Assembly: GCA_947561715.1 (NCBI GenBank)
Contig: OX387204.1
Coordinates: 5,213,001 to 5,277,000, forward strand
Reading direction: 5' to 3'
DNA: 64,000 nt
DNA from: Ascidia mentula
Taxonomy: Eukaryota > Chordata > Ascidiacea > Phlebobranchia > Ascidiidae
Below are positions 1-48,377 of this stretch, in pieces. Below the pieces are notes generated by a model. It was not told the origin of the DNA. It made no database searches and was given only the letters and a program-made list of their open reading frames with translations. Numbering within the stretch: position 1 is the stretch's first letter; each line of letters starts with the position of its first letter. The position numbers and the translations under genes are program-made.

Positions 1-33
1 TATTTCACATACCCTCCCCTGGATACGACCATG
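1..33. mobile_element. edge of a hAT-type non-autonomous transposon, cut by the window border
   Basis: The first bases end in CCTGGATACGACCATG, preceded by a C-rich run and TATTTCACA. This matches the right end of the element at 58222-58744 (TATTTCACA, C-rich run, TGGATACGCCCATG). It lies in the intron downstream of mucin exon 73-252. Only the terminus is visible. Confidence 0.6.
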
Positions 34-72
34 CCTATAATTGCATGGTTAGGTTTGTAAGATTCAAGTTAC

Positions 73-26944
<26,872 letters not shown>

Positions 26945-26985
26945 GTCATCCACTAATCTGCAAACACAAACAATGCGAATATAAA
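26945..26985 (-). promoter_or_regulatory. mucin 5' end: acceptor-like CAG and weak TATA-like site
   Basis: On the minus strand a pyrimidine-rich stretch ending in TTTGCAG (acceptor at 26958-26959) leaves only 13 nt before the ATG. This could be the 3' end of a 5'UTR intron or a spliced-leader trans-splice site. A weak TATA-like TTTATATTC lies near 26977-26985, only about 35 bp above the ATG, so it would be within an outron if trans-splicing is used. No upstream exon was identified with confidence. Confidence 0.4.
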
Positions 26986-29811
26986 GAGAGTGCAAGCTAT
27001 CAATTTTCCAATACTTTTATCACATACACTATAATGTAAACATATTTACGCAAAGACAAAGCGTGCATATAGGCAAACAAATCCTTGATCAAAACGAAAC
27101 TATACTTTTACAGCGGTGAAAGTGTTTTGACCTTTACACGACGATTGCAGAAACATGTACATATACCATTCCTTGACGCGAGCTCTATGTGAAAACTTCC
27201 ACAAGCTAATTTGGCGATGATATTTTATCAGGGCGTAAACCGTTTCAATTGAATCAGACACTTCGTTTATTTACGATCCGGTGTTTGATTCACAATAAAA
27301 CTTTAACACGAAAACATGCTCTAAAGAACAGAGTCCTTCTCGTATTATGGCATTTCTCCATATAGGCTATTACATGATTTATTTTTATATACAATGGGTA
27401 GTACAGCAACACTGATAACGTAACATTTGCATTAAACTTTGTTTCGCCAGAACGCACGTGGAAAACCTGATTCATAAACTACACTTTAAGTGCACAGTCA
27501 CAATATAAATCGTTTTATTTAATCAAAACAAAAACGTAATGATAACAAACAACAACTAGTTGCGACTACCTGCACTATCTTCTGTCTCTTCTTTGCCTTT
27601 TTAGCGTTCGAGCTTATCCAGTATCGCGTAGTTGAAGAAAAGGCGTCCGCTTCGCAATGCTTGGAAGACTCGAATACACGACGATCGTTAGAGAACCCGG
27701 CTATTTGGACCTTAAGTTCTCCTGACGGATGAACAACTTTCCATTATCGCTCGTAGCGGCGTAAAGTTTTCGACCACACCGGGGCACGATCCTTAATATT
27801 TGCTCTCTTCCTCGACAAATCGGTTGACGCCCGAACACGCGCCTTATTGGTATCCTTCTTGGCTCCTGGTGAGTTGACGCAATTGGTCAACATTTGCAGA
27901 ACAGAAAAGTTTAATAGGAAAACGCCCGGTTACGGCCAACGCAAATACGATCACCCCGTTGGAAGCCAAGACGTTGTAGGAAAGGCTTTCTGTTGGTGAA
28001 AGAAGGTAAACGTTATTTTATGTCGCACTTAACGGATTCGCAGCCACTTCAAGTTCAACAGCAATATTTCGATTATTCTCTTGTTCCAAAAACAAGTAAA
28101 CAAAAATTACTTGCTTAAATATTGAAAGAATGTTGTGGGAAGATGGCTGCTTTTCTCACGCAAAAATAACGGTGGCGAAGCAATTGCATCTAAAAGACAC
28201 AATGCAACTGTTTGATTGCTCTCCTGGCCACCAGAGATTTAGAAGATTAGTCAACGTTTGAACACACAAGGCGACACAAAGCGACCGCCGACTTTAATGG
28301 CAACTTCGGGCGGATTCCACAATCCTAGGCAAACAGAGTTGCCTTACAAAAACCAGTGCTCCTTGGCGGGGAGTAATGACTTGACGCACAATAACTCGTC
28401 AGTGACGCAGTGCTGTCGTTAAATAGAACTAATCAAAGCGTCGTCAATTGGTTCTTTTGATAAGGACAAACATTTATCTACGCGTAGGTGCTTCATATAG
28501 CAAAGCATGAGAAAGGGACCAAGGCATATATAGACCTACCAGTGTTAGTCTTGGCCAATGTCTTGGTGGATAACGCATTGATGTTGTGATTGCCAATGGT
28601 GGCAACGGCTACTTGCGCAATACATCATCTTGGACGCGGGTACTCGTGTATTGTTTGACATTCTAATTCAACCCGGATTTCGGGTGTTGCGAAAGGCTTC
28701 TGAAACAACTTTTTCTGTTAATTTAAAAAAGGCTACCCGCGTTGATTGCACAGTAATATTCAAAACAGTTTCACCAAACAATACACATTTATCATGGCCT
28801 ACATTTTGTGTTATATTTATGGGAAAGATGGAATTCCATCTGTTAGGCCCTCTACGGATAGCAAAAATATTAACACGTTTTTCTAAATGTCAAAGGTAAT
28901 CAACCGAGTCTTACATCGAGTGGTTGGTCCATTCACAATTAAGTTGACAAGGTTTTATTGAGATCTGGCAACGTATAGCGGCGTTTTGCAACATGTAAGT
29001 TAGGTTGACGTTAAATAGACAGACCAAGAGGAGTACCTTTTTTGAACGTGGAAACACATAGGCCAATTTATATGCTGTGTGATCATCTTGTCTAAGCCAT
29101 GCGACGTTGAGTAGATAATAGAAAACAAGTCAACGCGTTGATTTGTATTTATTGAAGACAATGTTGATAGATAGAAAAACACAGCGGCATTCCACCGAAC
29201 TTGGACAGCATACGGTTCGCATCGTACACGAAAACACGACACATAATACTATAATAGTTAAATGAGGTGGCGCAGAAAAGTATAGCGTCCCGTTTTTATG
29301 GTTTCTTCACATTCCAATTTATCACATAATGTATTGGTTATGAAATAGTTGTAACACCTCGCAATAAAGGAATTGCATACTGTAAATACACAGTAAGTCT
29401 TTGTTGACTTCATGCATGAGACTATTACGTATGTTTAAGCCTACAAACAACGCTCAAAGTGCTAATTCACATATTACGATTTTCAAATGTTCTAACTGTC
29501 AGGAATGTTCCGTATCGAGCAAATTACATTGCAAACTCAAGGAAACTAACCATATGAAAATCATTCTTTCCTGAATAAAAAAAGACTACGACAGTGGTGG
29601 AAACCAATGCAGTATAACAGTACTGACCAAGCGACACAACAAAGACAGCAGATTTTGTTACTCGAACATCAGGTTACAGGAATAAATATGAAGATATGTG
29701 TACGACAGCGTCTAGTCTTTGGTAGCGCTGGAGCTGGCCACACAGTGCCAGGCTGGTCCCGACCGAGCGATTGCATAACAATGTATTTCCTCAGGTGAAC
29801 TCCCCTCTCTG
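26960..29811. other. intergenic region between syntaxin and mucin
   Basis: About 2.9 kb with no supported coding sequence on either strand. It must hold the mucin promoter and the 3' end of the most distal syntaxin transcript (a minus-strand AATAAA lies at 29148-29153). I see no repeats of note. Confidence 0.5.
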
Positions 29812-39071
<9,260 letters not shown>

Positions 39072-41692
39072 CTTGTTTTATTTCTTGAGGTTTGGGTGAA
39101 AGTAATTCTTTATAAGTTCAGTTTAATCACAGCTTGAAAACACAGTCTTCCTTACAAGTTAGTTGTTCCTAACCATTCTTGACCTGAAATCAAAAAAACA
39201 ACTCTTTAAAAGTCCATTGCTGATGTTCTCAGACTTGAGATTCTTCTGGTAAAAACTTGTTTAATTCCTGCTTAGCTGAATATTGTCAGGTAAATATATG
39301 CAAGTGCACATTTCTAAATAATAGAACTTGACCTACATCCTCTCGCATAACTCACAGCATTTCAAAGATGGATTGATTTTTGACAACTGGTACAAATTTA
39401 AATGCTCATGAAGACAATCAAACTTGTATGTAGCCTACACATTATCTACATTCCTAATAGCACGATCTAGTTTCCTTATATTTTATATTTATTGTGTAAC
39501 AAGCTAGTTTATTATCCATAAATTTTGACATCATGCATATGTTTGTCCTTGTGTTTATACAATTACATTCTTTTCAGATTGGACACAGTGTCATGCACGG
39601 AGGAGTTTTGCGAAAATTTACTGCTAATCTGCACAATATAAATTAGCTAATGCATCAACATATGAAAACAGTTGCAAACGTCCGTGCAAATAACAAACTT
39701 TCCAATCTGGCAATCTTCTAGTGAAATTGGACTTGGCAAACTAGTCGGTTTAAGGGAATTTTAGCTCATTGTACTTTTGCACTTCCCATTTGATGAATAA
39801 ACCATTTGGACCCAAAGTTTGTACTAAAAACTACCCTGCTTTCATAAACTTGGACTTCAACGCCACAACAACAAAACTAAGACTTGGGGGAAAACTACAG
39901 AAGAAAAAAGACAACGAATTATACATAATTTGTTGTCTACAAGTAAAAAAAGGTATAATATGTTATGCACATGAGCTAAACTTCTACTAATGGCATAACA
40001 AAGAGTATATTGTACACAAATAAACTATTCTGCCTGATACACTGTGTGAGTTGGCCTTCAATACTACCACCACGCAATCAACAACACTAACACCACACAA
40101 TCAACAACACACTGCACTTTTTCTTTCGCCCAGGGAAATTCTTCCGATAAAATCTTGTCCCTGTATATAAGAAAGTTTATTTTTAGCAAGTAACATGGTT
40201 CTCGTGACTCGGATAAATTATAAACACAAAGTATAATTTCTCGAACGGGAGTCCTTTTGCTAGTGGAATAATATTTATGTTATATTTTTTTTAAGCCAAA
40301 TATGAGTGTTTAACATACAATCTTTTAAAAGTTAGTTGTTTTTGCCTTTGTTTTGCGCTTATTGGTGGAAACGCTGCAATCTTTTGTCAAAGAAGATTAC
40401 AAAAAAAACAGCGTATTGACAGTAAAGGCTTTTTTTGTGTTGTGATAAATTGCAAAACGAACATATTTAGGCAATGCTAAATCACAGATCCCTCACAGAC
40501 CACTCAAACATATATTTCCGTGACCTTTTCTTGCCATGTGACCAAAATTAAAAGCACGCGTGAGCAAGCTGAAACAAAACATAGGCCTAATATATACACC
40601 ACAGCTTTCCAAGGTGGCACTAAGTGCTTTCCGCAGTCAATGTAGGCCACAAACAGGAATGCCATGGACTACCGTCCATTTTTTCCTAAGCGTCTTTTGT
40701 TTTTACGCATTTTAAGATGTTTTAGCCATAAGCGTCGTATTTTTAGCATGTTTGGATACAATGTTATGTGCACCCTTTTTCGTTTAATTGCAAGCAAAAT
40801 TTGTTTATTGCCGTTCTCACACCACAACTAAAAGAAACGTGCTAAAATATCTATAGTTTCGGTTTCAAATTAATGACAGCCCTGGCTATAAAGATTTTCT
40901 AAGAAAATCATATTTTCTCTGGCGCCTGAATCGATAACTAAGTGTATGGTTTTGTCGGTGCCCATGCCATTTTATTTATTTTTATGTGCGTAGCACTTTT
41001 TTTCGTAACGTTTCAAGCAAAAATAATACCAAGTGGATCTGATAACTGGTGATTGCTTGTTGTATATTTTTTCTACCAAATAATTACTTCAGCGCAGAAG
41101 TGACCAACTATTCGCTTGCCGTGCCGCTATTTTTTCTCGTTTAATTCAGATGCGCCATTACTTTCCTTCTTTCAAAGAAAGTTAGAATTAAATTTTGTGA
41201 AATACACTAGTTAAAAGTGTGCTAGACCTCTTATGTAGGCCTATACATCTTTTGAAAATAAGTTATTGCTATTATTTTTGCACAATCGGGAGACATTTTT
41301 TCTTTTGTTACTTCTGCCGGTATTTTGGGTGCCTCTTCTAATTGTGCAATGCGCCAACCCCTGCCTTAATGGTTGGTTGTCCACCTGTCTGCTTTGATTA
41401 ATTATTGCAGTGAAAAACACTTAAGCAAACAAATAAATTTTAAAAAAGTGGAGAAGAAAAACTGATGAACAAAATAGAAGCATGGAATTGTCATGTTTTT
41501 AATAAATCTTATGCAAATGCGTTTACAAGAAAAAAAATACTCTTTATCGTTTCTCAGGGCTTGTTCAGCACTAAATTAAAAAATGTAAAAAATAAAACAG
41601 CAGAAACGATCCTCGGTTTAAAAATGTCGAAAGGTAGAGATATACGAACAACGAATTGGAGAATGTAGGAAATAATCAAGAGGTTTAAAAAA
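39072..41692. other. syntaxin 5' region and spacer to DBF4
   Basis: Just upstream of the syntaxin ATG a minus-strand TTGATTTCAG at about 39186-39195 looks like a 5'UTR splice acceptor or spliced-leader site. The remaining 2.5 kb up to the DBF4 stop is AT-rich, without recognised genes, and presumably contains the syntaxin promoter. Confidence 0.4.
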
Positions 41693-43974
41693 TTAAAACC
41701 CTAAAAACGTCGAACCTGTTGTAACATCCAAATTCGACGTTTGCAATAAAGCGGCGATGCTTTCGCGAGACAAAGTGCGGGATCTGGTTCTTGTATTTGA
41801 CTGGAAATTATTATTAATACTTCGTTTGACGGAATCTCTCAAGCAGTGAGTCCTCGTTGTTGGACTTGATGTCTGTTTTACGGCTGAATCTACGCTCAAT
41901 TTTCTTTTCGTCGAACGGCGCCTGCAGCGCGGCGAAAGCACAGGCGATGGACTTCTGGAAATCGTTCGCCCTTCACGCCGTGGGGTAGTTCTCTTGAAAA
42001 CTTGCGAATTTTTTGGCTTTGCTGGGGAAATAGCCTTCTGTGTAATATTTGAAAGCTTTCGTGGACTGGTCCGTCGGATAATATCAGTTGATGATGCGGA
42101 TTTCGTCGTTGCAGACTGTTTTGTTGGTGAGAGTGAAACGCGAGGGCGAAGTGAGCGCGTCACTGATGCCTTTATTGGGGCTTTTGTGGGGCTCTGTGAG
42201 CGACGGGTCTTTTTCCCAAGGTTGGCGTCGTTCACTGTGGGGTTCGAACACACTCGCAGCGATTGTTGCTTGGTGTTTACGCTAGTGTTTGATTTTCCCG
42301 GTGTGTCATTTTGGGACACGCTCGATCCTTTCGATGCGACCTGACGGGCTCTTTTTAGAAACCTACGAACATGTGAAGCATCGGTGTACGATAAAATTGA
42401 ATCTATAAGGTTGGGTGGTATAAAAACAAGCATACAATAGTCACTCACAGCATTTCCAAACGAATGAATCTCATTTTACAGTAACTATTTTGTTGGAGTT
42501 AGTGATAAACAATGCAAACTTACGATGCAAGGTTAAGTCCATTAGATGAAACATACTGGTCCAACTTCAAGTAATTGCCTGCAGATTGCCCATAGTTCAG
42601 ATGCTGGACAGATTTGCAGTGCTGTGAAAACATCTGGTTGATTTATGTAAGTACGAACTGAAAATCAATGCTATTGTTGCACCTTGGACTCACTCAGGTA
42701 CGAGCTTTGACAGCACTCACAAAATCCTTTTTGGTCTGCATCTTTCTTCTTTTTAGGTGTCCTGCAAACCACACAGTTTAGTTGAACATTTTTCACAGTT
42801 TTGTGCATTGGCAACTTTGGCCTAGTTGTTATTTTTACTTGACTGTGGTCGAAGCCGACGGGTTGACAAATGGACACTGGATTTTTGAACCATCAAAATC
42901 CAAGTACATTAAACTTTCCATTTCCTCATACACAGGTTTGCTGAAAAAGTGGCATTAGACGTATGCACTTAAAATGTGATTGAAAATAATTCTCAACACC
43001 GTAATTTACTCACTGCTTTAGGTCTTCAATTTTTATACACGGTTCCTTCAGAGGAATTTCTGTTGGCCGAGGAGGAATCTTTTTTTCTTTGATTCATTGA
43101 AACAAATACAACTTTAAATATCGAGCAGAGAAGCGTGCAGATTTATTTAAAAAACTCACCAGGTTTAGGAAAATTCTCAGTTTTCTTTGATAACCACTGC
43201 CACACTTCTGCAAATAATTTAAACATGATTTTTATGAAAGCATTAACATGTTAATACAAATATGTACCTTCAACATATCGAATCTTAATGCCCAGTTTTT
43301 GGGCTGTTTTTACAAAAGAATTAGATGGCACATTTGTTAATCTTGCCTTGGTAGCCAATTTTCTGGATCTTGTGGCCTGAAAAATATTTTACTTCCATTA
43401 TATTGACATTATTCAAAATTGATCCACCTATTTACCGATTCTGGTTTAAATTGTGAAAAATGTGGTGAAGGCACACTGGTATTAAATGGACTGCATAGGT
43501 TTGTTTGGGCAGGGTGTTCACCTGAGAATCAACAAAACATTAGTCTCACACCAGAACTGAATGTAAAAAATCATACTGCTAAGATATAAAATTAAAAATA
43601 CATTATGTTATATACGGTCAACAAATATGTAACAACAAAATGATAATTTTTTGTCCAAACATCAAATACATTTTCGTGAAGCTGGAATGCTTTCTTCATT
43701 TGTCAAAACAAAGTGAATATTTTTGTCCAAAAAGTCTTCCACCACCTTAGAAGCAAAACAATTGATAAAGCTCGAGAGCATCACATAACCCGTGGTGTAT
43801 GCAGTACAAGTACATCACCTTTTACAATTCACAAAAGGAGCATATTTTACTTACCCCACCAAGAAGAACAAGATTATGCCTTAATTTCTTAGCAAGACTA
43901 CTTTCCACTTTCGGGTCAATGAAAAATCTTTTTCCCGCCAGGGGCAAATGGCTCGATTTTTCTGACTCCGCCAT
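41693..43974 (-). CDS. DBF4: DBF4, regulatory subunit of the CDC7 replication kinase
   Basis: Activates CDC7, which phosphorylates MCM to fire replication origins. Exons: 43855-43974, 43670-43745, 43436-43521, 43275-43376, 43160-43205, 43014-43086, 42839-42940, 42683-42761, 42524-42621, 41693-42362; about 483 residues (human DBF4 674). Motif N/BRCT: AGKRFFIDPKVESSLAKKL and VVEDFLDKNIHFVLTN, then PSNSFVKTAQKLGIKIRY. Motif M: IKIEDLKHKPVYEEM. Motif C zinc finger spans two exons: CECC, then H and H with the same spacing as human (C-x-C-C-x9-H-x5-H). The basic Ser-Pro-rich tail ends STFLGF, like human TFTGF. The exon 4-5 join needs the weak donor GTTGAA; the stronger GTACAT seven bases on breaks the frame. 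Confidence 0.88.
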
Positions 43975-44614
43975 GAAATATCTGTTGGTCAATTGTCAAG
44001 GAATACACCACACAGACGTCCATACACTTGGTTTGGTTGAATGGTAAATTTGAATGCTTCATTAAGCACTGTCAAATGCTTCAGTGGGTTTTATGAGGAA
44101 TTTTTTTCTTATTAAGTTCTTGTTTTCGCAAAAGAATGTACATTTATCGATGTGGTTATTCGATCTATAACATATTTTTTACTCTTTATTGTTGTTTAAA
44201 TTAGAAGTAAATTCAGAAGCAGTACGTTTGTTCGCTATATTTGTCACAATACTTTTGTCTCGCATCAGTGCTTTGGAATTTCGAATAAACAAACACGTGC
44301 GAAAGTTTGATTCAATGAATCTGAATTGTTTACGTTTGGAAATGTAGTATTTTAAAGCGCTATTTTTGTGTTGTCAAGGTGTGCTGTTGTTTAAATGAGT
44401 TAATTAACAATTGCGCTAAAGATTTAAACGGACGGCTGTTGTTGACAACTCATAGTGAAGTCCTGCGTTTTTGAACCAAAGACATTTTTATTGTAATTTC
44501 TTCACATAATAAGTTTATGGCGTGGTATTTATCAAAGTAAAGCAATATGAATGCGACAGTGGCACAATCTTTTGCAGACCTTTTCTTGTTTCAGCAACGA
44601 ACTGTATGATTACC
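43975..44614. promoter_or_regulatory. shared divergent promoter region of DBF4 and EXOSC2
   Basis: The two start codons are 640 bp apart and point away from each other, so both promoters must lie here. No TATA box stands out. On the DBF4 side an ACCAACAG lies 8 nt before the ATG, and on the EXOSC2 side a CTTGTTTCAG ends 21 nt before the ATG; both look like acceptor sites. Confidence 0.5.
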
Positions 44615-46607
44615 ATGTCGGTAAATTCAATTATTATAAAAGCACCATCTAAGGGAAGAAGCAATCAAGTTCATGTTCAAACGAGTGACATTTTTCTAGT
44701 CACCCCTGGATCTGTGATTACTGAAGATGCAGATTATATGAGAGGCCATGGTAAGTATATGCCTGGTTGCAATAAATGCTGTGTTAAAAAGTTCATTAGG
44801 AAACCATGCAGAAAATAAATGTTTTTGCAACTTGCCAAAAAATAGCAATCACTAAAACAAAGTTGTGTGTCCCAAGGAACCTACAGTAATCCAGAAGATG
44901 AGAACAACAAGCTCTATGCCTCAGTTGCAGGTGTTGTGGAACGAATAAATAAACTTGTTTGTGTCAAACCACTTAAGACAAGGTATAATGGCGAGGTTGG
45001 GGATGTGGTTGTGGGACGTGTAAAGGAGGTCCAACAAAAAAGATGGAAGGTGAATTGTTCTCCTTTATCACATGCACATTTGTGTGGCTTTAAAGGATTG
45101 TTTTAACTTTCAAAAAAACATGTTTAGTAGCAAAGCATGATGATCAGAGTCAATTTAATTTCAGGTAGAAACAAATTCCAGATTGGATTCCATGCTCCAA
45201 ATTTCATCTGTTAACCTTCCCGGTGGTGAACTTAGGAGGCGATCTGCAGCTGATGAATTGACAATGCGTGAATATCTTAAAGAGGGAGACTTAATAAGTG
45301 CTGAAGTTCAGCAGGTGGTTTATTCTGGAAATTTCTTGTGTGAAGAATTTCTATATTAAGATGTCAAAAAAATATATATATATTAATTTTTTTTATTATA
45401 TTACTTAATGTTATTACAAACTGTGCAGACACAAATACGCAGTCTGATGAAAAACTTTCATCATCTCTGTGTTAAAGATTTGTTTTCTGCAAATTTATGA
45501 CATTTTAATTATAACATTTACCTATTCAAATGACTTGTGTACATATGGTTGTTATTTCTGGTTCCTTAATTTTTCCAGAATCTAGCTCTGTGGTTGGCAT
45601 TGTCCTCTATGAACAACACCAATTTATTTTGATCATTAGTCAATGTTATGAAACTATCAGAAAATGAGCGTATTCAATTTTTCAATGTTGCTAATAAATC
45701 AGCTGACTTCAATTTGAAACTTCTGATATTTTCATAACATTAGTTGTTATTGCTTTTTCATTCTGTTCAGGTCCACAATGATGGAATGTTATCTTTGCAC
45801 ACCAGAAGTCTGCGTTATGGAAAGCTTGGCCAGGGCTGCTGTGTGGTGGTGTCACCGTCATTGATAAAACGCAGGAAAAACCACATACACAATTTGCCTT
45901 GCGGTGCTACTATCATCCTTGCAAACAATGGCTATGTGTGGGTTTCAGTTACTGCCAATGATTCGTCGAACGAAGGTAACAAAAGTGTACAACTAATCCT
46001 ACATTTCTTAAACGGGTGTTTTTAATGCATTGAGAAATTATGTAGCCTCAGTCATACTGGCCATTGTTTATTTTGAAAGTAATCAACACTGAGATAATGT
46101 GTTTTATGCCATGCTACAGTTAGACATACCAGTAGAAGTCCTACAACAACTTTATCATGGCAAACGATATGTTAAAAGGGCTAATACAATGTAGAATTCA
46201 CCAATTTGTATTGTTCTTACATACTCACTCATAAACCACAAGGTTAAAAACATTTTTTTATTGATATTGGAATGTTTAATCAGTTCTTTTGTGTATCAGG
46301 TGATGGCGGATTTAACGTAAATAGAGAACCAGTTCCTTTGGAGGAGAGAGAAATAGTGTGCAGGTTACGAAACTGTGTTCAATGTTTGGCAAAATCATCA
46401 GTGATGCTGTATGATACTAGTGTTCTTTATGCTTACGAAAGCTCACTAAAATATCAGGTGGGCAAACATGTAGTAAGACATTTACAACTTGGGATAGTCA
46501 ACAGTTTTTGTATTAAGGTAAAGGAAATTATGTCGGAAGCTGTATCAAGAGAAATTGTGGCTGAAACTCTTTCACTCCTTGAAAGAGAGAAAACTGGGAA
46601 TGGTTAA
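44615..46607 (+). CDS. EXOSC2: exosome complex cap subunit RRP4
   Basis: RNA-binding cap protein of the nuclear and cytoplasmic RNA exosome. Exons: 44615-44750, 44877-45049, 45165-45314, 45771-45975, 46300-46457, 46518-46607; 303 residues (human 293). Start chosen at ACCATGT; an in-frame ATG lies 9 nt earlier. Seen in order: N-terminal domain (LVTPGSVITEDADYMRGHG), S1 domain (YNGEVGDVVVGRVKEVQQKRW, LPGGELRRRSAADE), KH domain (LPCGATIILANNGYVWV) and the helical tail (VKEIMSEAVSREIVAETL). The last intron (46458-46517) is 60 nt and stop-free in frame, so retention would add 20 residues. Confidence 0.93.
45642..45741. mobile_element. small hairpin element in an EXOSC2 intron
   Basis: AATGTTATGAAACTATCAGA at 45642 is followed, 60 bp on, by its near-perfect reverse complement (TCTGATATTTTCATAACATT), one mismatch. 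Between the arms lies ATCAGCTGACTTCAATTTGA, which recurs in slightly changed form at about 56786-56812 in PTDSS1 intron 1. Size and arms suggest a tiny MITE. Confidence 0.55.
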
Positions 46608-46705
46608 TTCAGCAACAAATAACAGGATTTCCATAGTTTTTTGCTGGTTTCTTTGTTTTATTTTGTATAAATCACTTTTCATTCCAAGACTTGTCATTTG
46701 AGTTG

Positions 46706-46729
46706 AATAAACTCAAACATGCATTTATT
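46706..46729. terminator. facing polyadenylation signals of EXOSC2 (+) and RhoGDI (-)
   Basis: AATAAA on the plus strand at 46706-46711 lies about 100 nt after the EXOSC2 stop. AATAAA on the minus strand at 46724-46729 lies about 360 nt after the RhoGDI stop. If both are used, the two mRNAs overlap at their 3' ends by a few tens of bases. Confidence 0.5.
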
Positions 46730-47091
46730 AGATTAAGACGATTGTTAAGCTCAAGGAAAAGCGCCTAGTACACTCATGCGCAGCAAACCCAACAGACTAC
46801 ACAGTTTCCTGGAAGGAAGTGAGTCACCCACAGACGTGTGTTTAGAACCTTAAAATGAAAAGTCTTGAATAAAAATACGACAGAATATTTGAACAAATAA
46901 AGTGATGGTGTGATAATGATAGAGTAGGGTTGAAAAACAAACAACACCAAGTCGGAGAGAATTGTTTGGTACAGTGTATCATACCAGCATGAGCAAGGTG
47001 CATAATTAAGTTCTTGACTGCTTAATAGGCTAATTCTTGAGTACAGGCAATTGCTGTAAACTGTACATAAGTTCATTTCAGTCTGCACGGA

Positions 47092-48377
47092 CTATTTCTT
47101 TGTAATATTCATGGTCCAATCCCATTCCAAATAAACGTTTTTGTCATCATCCAGGAATTTGCTTTTAACAATGTAACTACCACGAGCAAGCATGCCCTTT
47201 GGTGTCTCCTCTTCTTTGGCTGTGAAAAGATATGCTTCTGGTTTTGGTCCATAACTTCCAACCATATGATTACCCTTTTCCACTGTAAAAGCCAAATGAA
47301 GGCATGGCATTTAGCTAAAATGCAAAACCACATGCAAAGAGGTACATACCCGCTATACCCTTTCTCCTTATGACATTTGCAAATCTTAATCCAGCAACAA
47401 TTTCCCTTTGCACCTGAAAGGTGAAGTCACAGTGGCTAAGTTTTTTAATGACAAATAAAACTTTGGACATAAATATTGTGCTGCGTAATTGTGTTTTAAC
47501 TATTTGGTATACTATTAACATTTTGACCTACCCGGAACTTTATTTTCAGTGTGTATTTAGAACCTTCCTTAATCTGTACAGGATGAAGTGCAAATGCTTT
47601 CAGATCACCTTGAAACAAAAATATACTTGTGGTGTGTCGTACATATCAAACAAACTCACACTATTAACACCATGCAACATTAACTTGGTTGTTTTCAAGC
47701 ACATACCAGTGAGATCAAGAACTTTGTCTTCATGTCCATCAATGCATATTATTAATTCTTTAACAAGAACGTTGCTTCCTCCTTCATCTAATGTTTCTGA
47801 ACAAAAACACTGCATTGTTACCAAATGGAAATTCTTTGGCAGGAACATATTGTTTAATCACCAATAAGGTAAAAATTGTGGTCGTTTTAAATATATATAT
47901 ATAGCTTGGGCTGGTTCCAGGTAATGTAGGACCTAATTAGAAAAAAGGCTATCCTGACCTTTTTCGGTTTTGATGGTAAATAGTAAGGCCCCTTCCAAGT
48001 GTGGGAACATTATAGGACCAGTTATATGTACTGCAATATTGTTGAAAGTATTTTGTAAGGACCAGGCACCACTGACAGCCCCGTTGTAGGGAAGGATGTA
48101 TATGCAGTCTTTATTACAACTTGTTTTGCGAAGAACCACAGTGTCTGTTTTGAATTACCAGAAATGTGGCATAGAACTTCACTGATGATGTCTTACCTCC
48201 AGATCCTTTGAGGAGTTCTGCCTTGTATTTTCTGAGACTTTCGTCATCTGCATCTAGATTTTTTAACGTTTCCAAATCTACTTTTGCCGGAGCCTTGTAG
48301 CCAGGTGTTGTATCATCGTCTGCATCGACTTCCAATTTTTTTAATTCGTCCACTGGAACATCGTCCCCTGCTGCCAT
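47092..48377 (-). CDS. ARHGDIA: Rho GDP-dissociation inhibitor
   Basis: Cytosolic protein that extracts prenylated Rho, Rac and Cdc42 from membranes and blocks GDP release. Exons: 48197-48377, 47707-47796, 47532-47608, 47350-47413, 47092-47282; 200 residues (human 204). The N-terminal regulatory arm carries the conserved LDADDESLRKYKAELL. The immunoglobulin-like prenyl-binding fold follows, with VQIKEGSKYTLKIKFR, MVGSYGPKPEAYLF, EETPKGMLARGSYIVKSKF and WDWTMNITKK at the C-terminus. The paralogue letter is not decidable from sequence alone; tunicates probably have a single pro-ortholog of ARHGDIA/B/G. Confidence 0.92.
47930..48150. repeat. probable dispersed repeat in the first RhoGDI intron
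   Basis: This stretch has an even, non-AT-rich composition unlike the rest of the intron and an incidental open frame on the minus strand that lacks splice sites in phase with RhoGDI. The style resembles short interspersed repeats of Ciona, but I could not compare copies. Confidence 0.3.
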
